This document shows positions 60,306 through 64,000 of a DNA stretch of 64,000 nt, in pieces; positions within the stretch are counted from its first letter, which is position 1, and each line of letters opens with the position of its first letter. The DNA is from an uncultured Lachnospiraceae bacterium (lineage in GTDB: Bacteria > Bacillota > Clostridia > Lachnospirales > Lachnospiraceae), in the NCBI GenBank assembly GCA_947571775.1, contig CANOZK010000002.1, positions 1 through 64,000 on the forward strand, written 5' to 3'. Below the pieces are notes generated by a model. The model worked only from the letters and a program-made list of their open reading frames with translations. It was not told the DNA's origin and did no database searches. A program made the translations under genes and the position numbers.

Positions 60306-61031
60306 TTACTGGTAATACTTGGTTTCACCGATGAGTCTCTCAAGCTCGCCGATCAGCTCATGATCCATATCCGCGTTGTCATCGGAGGAGGAAACCTCCA
60401 TCGTCAACGCATCCAGCTTTAACAGGATTTTCTCGTTAAGGGCGATCGCCGCACGGATATGCTCAAAATTTTTCTGGTACAGATCCAACTGCTCTTTCTG
60501 AATCTCATCGGGGATATCGTCTTCCTGGTAATGCTGCAGCCTTGCGTATTCTTTTTCATCGAAAAGACGCATTCGGTTGGCCATTGCCACAACGTTTTTG
60601 ATGGCGGATGCCTCTGCCTCTGCCGCCGCGCCCTCAAATTTATCCCAGGTCATGGTGCCTCTTGTAAATCGTTGTTCCAGGACGCTTGAGAGCCGCTGTC
60701 TGCATATTACGATGCGGTCAAGCTGTTCCGAAGCCGTTTTCGCCATGCTTCCGAAATATCTGCCGCCGCAGTGCGCCCGCAGGATAGCCTTGGCTCTCTC
60801 CAGATCGGGAACATCCTCCAGCGTAACAGGCTTGTGCTGCGGTTCCTTCAGAAGCCAGATATTGATTAGAAAAAAGAGGAGAATTAGAAGAAAAGCCGCA
60901 ATAATGGACATCCCCGCACGGAAGATGCTGGAATCGGATATCCGTAAATTTACAAGGCCCGGCGAATACAAAATCACTGCGGTAACCACGATGCATAGAT
61001 TCGCGGCGATCAGCTTCAGATACTTATTCAA
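60306..61031 (-). CDS. membrane protein with coiled-coil cytoplasmic domain (XpaC-like position)
   Basis: A 241-residue protein. Two membrane segments (about 8-29 and 38-62) are followed by a helical cytoplasmic region with coiled-coil character. The segments L-E-R-A-K-A-I-L-R-A-H and E-Y-A-R-L-Q-H-Y lie within it. It is the first gene of the VWA-TelA operon. In Bacillus the partner of a TelA homologue is XpaC, and this protein is similar in size and layout, but I see no clear motif to prove homology. Confidence 0.65.
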   Translation of the reverse strand: MNKYLKLIAANLCIVVTAVILYSPGLVNLRISDSSIFRAGMSIIAAFLLILLFFLINIWLLKEPQHKPVTLEDVPDLERAKAILRAHCGGRYFGSMAKTASEQLDRIVICRQRLSSVLEQRFTRGTMTWDKFEGAAAEAEASAIKNVVAMANRMRLFDEKEYARLQHYQEDDIPDEIQKEQLDLYQKNFEHIRAAIALNEKILLKLDALTMEVSSSDDNADMDHELIGELERLIGETKYYQ

Positions 61032-61147
61032 TCTATCCCCTCCTGCTTATGACGTGTTCGCTTCATAATTCTACATTATACGACACATATCGCTTTCTGA
61101 CAAGCGTCTGAGGCAGCGGAAATTTCGAGTTGAACGCAAAGAAAAAG

Positions 61148-61204
61148 AGCATCCCTGCTGAAATCGCTGACTTTTTTGTCATAGATTCCAGCAAGGATGC
61201 TTTT
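61148..61204 (-). terminator. terminator of the HtrA gene
   Basis: AGCATCC (61148-61154) pairs with GGATGCT (61195-61201); inner TGCTG/CAGCA and AATC/GATT arms follow. The minus strand continues CTTTTTCTTT. Confidence 0.7.
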
Positions 61205-61239
61205 ATTGAAAAATCGAGGAGGAAACTTTTATTGTAATT

Positions 61240-62739
61240 TTAAGATTTCATATCTTTTTTATCGCCCAGTTTTACAGAGATTTTCTTTTCGGTATACTGG
61301 CCGTCTTCTACCCTTTGCAGCGCAACCTCTACGGTTTCTCCAGCCGCATAATACTCCAACTGCTCGAGCAGTTCTTCCGTCGAAGATACCTTAATACCTC
61401 CCAGGGTTGTAATGATATCACTTGATAAAATTCCTGCCTGTTCTGCGGGTCCGTTTTCGGTAACTTCTAATACGAATACGCCGGTGGGCATTCCATACAT
61501 CTGGCTAATTTCTGCGGAAACATCCTTGCAGGAAATGCCGATATAAGAAGCTTTGTCTGTATCTACTTTTTCCCGTGTTACCCGGCTCATCAGTTCATCC
61601 AAAATCGGCATTGCTGTGGAGATTGGGATCGCATATCCCATGCCCTCTACGGCATTGTCCGCCAGCTTCGCGGAATTGATGCCGATAACCTGGCCGCTCA
61701 TATTTAACAGGGCGCCGCCGCTGTTGCCAGGATTGATCGCCGCGTCGGTCTGAATACAGGGTGTAGTCATATCAGATACATAGCGATCCAGCGCGCTTAC
61801 ATAACCGGAGGTCACAGACTGACCATATCCCAAAGCGTTGCCAATGGCTACCACCTGCTCGCCTACTACCAAATCATCGGAGCTGCCAAGCTGAGCGATT
61901 TTGATCTCGCTCAAAGTCTCTTCTGGAATTTCTTCTTTCTTCACTGCAATAACAGCTAAATCGTTCTCAACATCCGTTCCTTTGATCTGCGCGGTTACAG
62001 CATTTTCCATATCTGTCCCGTCCTGAAACTCCCCAATAACGTCTTTTTGCTGCTCGGATGTAAGTTCTTCCGCTGCCAGACCGCTGCTGGCGTTTTCCTC
62101 TCCGATAAAACACACGCTTAAAGTCTTCGCCCCTTCTACCACATGGTTATTGGTCGCGATCAAAAGCTCCGTATCGTTTTCTCCCACAATGATTCCCGAA
62201 CCGCTGGACTGGCCTTCGTATTCCTGTGTCTGTCCGCTGCCCCAGCCAAAGAAATCAAAAGTCGGAATCTCCTGAATGCTGACAGAAGTAATGGCCACCA
62301 CAGACGGCATGGTATTCTTCGCCACATCCGCCACGCTTGTGGTACTTATCGGCATCGCACTAGCCTGGCTTTTTTTCTCCAGACTATCGGTTGTGTCTTC
62401 CGCTTCCTTGTCCGCAGGCACCATGCTAACCGTTCCCACCTGCTGACTGGACTGCCCTTGGCCAAAGAAATGATTGCCCACCACATTGACGCCCTGGAAA
62501 GCCACGCCAGCCACCAGGCCGAATACCAGGCCCCCGGCTATTACAGCCGTCATTTTTTTGCCCAGGCCGCTGCCCTTTCTTCCAGGTTTGGGCGGCTCTG
62601 GCTCTGGGCTTCCCTGCGGCCCCGGCTGATAATAATGATACTGTCTCTGCGGCTCTGTTTCGATTCCCGCATAGTTTTCTGTCTGCTGCTTTTCTTCTGG
62701 TTCACCCGATCCGCCAATTAAAATAAAATCATTACCCAT
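61240..62739 (-). CDS. HtrA/DegP-type serine protease
   Basis: A 499-residue membrane-tethered protease for folding stress. A cytoplasmic Pro/Gln-rich region (1-60) is followed by a membrane segment (63-86: T-A-V-I-A-G-G-L-V-F-G). The trypsin-like domain has catalytic His in A-T-N-N-H-V-V-E, Asp in E-N-D-L-A-V-I and Ser in N-P-G-N-S-G-G-A. The last 100 residues are a PDZ domain. AAAGGAGATATAGATT precedes ATG 62739. Confidence 0.95.
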   Translation of the reverse strand: MGNDFILIGGSGEPEEKQQTENYAGIETEPQRQYHYYQPGPQGSPEPEPPKPGRKGSGLGKKMTAVIAGGLVFGLVAGVAFQGVNVVGNHFFGQGQSSQQVGTVSMVPADKEAEDTTDSLEKKSQASAMPISTTSVADVAKNTMPSVVAITSVSIQEIPTFDFFGWGSGQTQEYEGQSSGSGIIVGENDTELLIATNNHVVEGAKTLSVCFIGEENASSGLAAEELTSEQQKDVIGEFQDGTDMENAVTAQIKGTDVENDLAVIAVKKEEIPEETLSEIKIAQLGSSDDLVVGEQVVAIGNALGYGQSVTSGYVSALDRYVSDMTTPCIQTDAAINPGNSGGALLNMSGQVIGINSAKLADNAVEGMGYAIPISTAMPILDELMSRVTREKVDTDKASYIGISCKDVSAEISQMYGMPTGVFVLEVTENGPAEQAGILSSDIITTLGGIKVSSTEELLEQLEYYAAGETVEVALQRVEDGQYTEKKISVKLGDKKDMKS

Positions 62740-62881
62740 AATCTATATCTCCTTTCTGCCGACGCTTCTTTTGCCGTATTCACTGTTCCTTGATTTATTA
62801 TGGGTACAGTCTAACAATGAAATGTGTTTAATCTGTGACAAAACATTTAAAAAAAGGTGATTTTATGGGGATAACAGCTTT

Positions 62882-64000
62882 CTACTCCACGGTTACTGAT
62901 TTTGCCAGATTCCGAGGTTTATCCACATCCAGCCCTCTTCCCAGAGATACATAATAACCGAATAATTGTAGGGGAATGACCGCCAGAGAGTTGGTAAAAT
63001 ATGGGTTTGTCTCTGGAAGGTATACCACATAGTCTGCGCTTTTTTCCACTTCTTTATTCCCGGCGTTGGTCACAGCCATTACGAACGCCCCCCTTGTGCG
63101 AACCTCCTGCATATTGCTGAGAGTCTTTTTGTAAAGGCTTTTCTGGGTCACCAGAGCGACCACCAGGGTGTCCTGTTCAATCAGAGAAATCGTTCCATGC
63201 TTCAATTCCCCTGCCGCATAAGCCTCTGAGTGGATGTAGGAAATCTCCTTTAATTTCAGGGAGCCTTCCAAAGAGATGGCATAGTCGATGCCCCTGCCGA
63301 TAAAAAATACATGCTCCGTGGCCAGATATCGGTTGGCAAAATGTTGAAGCTTTTCCTTGGAGCCCAACAGCAGCTCAATCTGATCCGGAAGCTTCTTCAA
63401 ATCGTTCAGCAAACTTTGGAACTGCTGCTCATCTATTTGATTTCTGACTTTTGCAAAATGAATCGCCAGCAGATATTCCGCAACCAATTGGGTGCTGTAT
63501 GCCTTTGTGGTGGCTACCGCGATCTCCGGCCCGGCCCAGGTATACATCACATTGTCTGCCTCTCGGGCGATAGAACTTCCCACGACGTTGACAATTCCCA
63601 GTGTTCGGACGCCGCAGTTTTTTGCCTCCCGCAAAGCAGCCAGAGAATCCGCCGTCTCCCCGGACTGGCTTACTACGATAACCAGCGTGCCCGGCTGGAA
63701 AATCGGGTTGCGGTAGCGAAATTCCGAGGCCAGATCCACTTCCACGGGTATCCGGGCCAGCCCTTCAAAAACATATTTTGCAGTCACTCCCGTATGGTAA
63801 GCGGAGCCGCAGGCAACGATATAAATTTTGCTGATTTCCCGGATTTCTTCCTCTGTCATTCCCAGTTCTTCGATGAGGATCTCGTTTTCTTTCAGGCGGG
63901 GGCGCAGCGTATCCGTGACTGCCTGGGGCTGCTCATAGATTTCCTTGAGCATAAAGTATTCATAGCCCGCCTTTTCCGCCGCGGAAATATCCCACTCAAT
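62882..64000 (-). CDS. glmS: glutamine-fructose-6-phosphate aminotransferase, C-terminal part
   Basis: The frame is open to the window edge, so at least 372 residues of a protein of about 610 are seen. The N-terminal glutaminase domain is outside. Two SIS isomerase domains are visible: A-C-G-S-A-Y-H-T-G-V and V-V-S-Q-S-G-E-T-A-D-S in the first, F-I-G-R-G-I-D-Y and H-G-T-I-S-L-I in the second. The terminus A-K-S-V-T-V-E is canonical. It makes glucosamine-6-phosphate for cell wall synthesis. A glmS ribozyme, if present, would lie beyond the window. Confidence 0.96.
   Translation of the reverse strand: MEWDISAAEKAGYEYFMLKEIYEQPQAVTDTLRPRLKENEILIEELGMTEEEIREISKIYIVACGSAYHTGVTAKYVFEGLARIPVEVDLASEFRYRNPIFQPGTLVIVVSQSGETADSLAALREAKNCGVRTLGIVNVVGSSIAREADNVMYTWAGPEIAVATTKAYSTQLVAEYLLAIHFAKVRNQIDEQQFQSLLNDLKKLPDQIELLLGSKEKLQHFANRYLATEHVFFIGRGIDYAISLEGSLKLKEISYIHSEAYAAGELKHGTISLIEQDTLVVALVTQKSLYKKTLSNMQEVRTRGAFVMAVTNAGNKEVEKSADYVVYLPETNPYFTNSLAVIPLQLFGYYVSLGRGLDVDKPRNLAKSVTVE

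Overview
The window looks like a stretch of a Clostridia (Firmicutes) chromosome, most probably Lachnospiraceae. The signs are strong AGGAGG-type ribosome sites, TTGACA/TATAAT-type promoters, lipoprotein lipoboxes, and families common in that group (DUF5688, DUF3793, QueT, a Si-type citrate synthase next to a patatin). Genus cannot be fixed from the sequence alone.

Positions 1-27,256 are the late part of a siphovirus-type prophage, all on the plus strand. In order: the tail of a replication-type protein, a radical SAM protein, two small regulator-like proteins, a Terminase_2-type small subunit, an HNH/P-loop fusion, a P27-type small subunit, large terminase, portal, prohead protease, HK97-type capsid, connectors, major tail protein, and a tail assembly chaperone pair joined by a -1 frameshift signal. 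Then come an 8.4 kb tape-measure gene, distal tail, Gp37-like and receptor-binding genes, holin, endolysin and a DNA methyltransferase. The integrase, repressor and left end lie outside the window. The endolysin and the methyltransferase each carry one in-frame stop codon, so the prophage may be decaying.

Positions 27,257-29,150 are an AT-rich junction: a 92-bp direct repeat, a transposase relic, an orphan HTH/GHKL-ATPase/STAS-like gene, an IS200/IS605-like hairpin, a second fragment resembling the methyltransferase end, and the second repeat copy beside tRNA-Leu(CAG).

Positions 29,158-45,100 are host chromosome: an amino-acid ABC transporter with tadA, an orphan NMT1-like binding protein, a flavodoxin cluster with a divergent HxlR regulator, a MATE pump with a divergent TetR regulator, a preQ1-riboswitch-like leader with queT, a flavodoxin/DUF3793 pair, an Rrf2 regulator, ligA with a pseudouridine synthase, an SH3 protein, tRNA-Arg(CCG) and a shortened DUF5688 gene. 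Positions 45,240-48,873 are an AT-rich island with a transposase relic and a two-gene restriction-modification system in which nuclease and methyltransferase are fused.

Positions 48,998-64,000 return to housekeeping: efp, aroK, an EamA-YqeG fusion and a patatin in one operon; citrate synthase; small membrane proteins; an aminotransferase; gdhA; a three-gene membrane/VWA/TelA operon; an HtrA-type protease; and the C-terminal part of glmS, cut by the window end.
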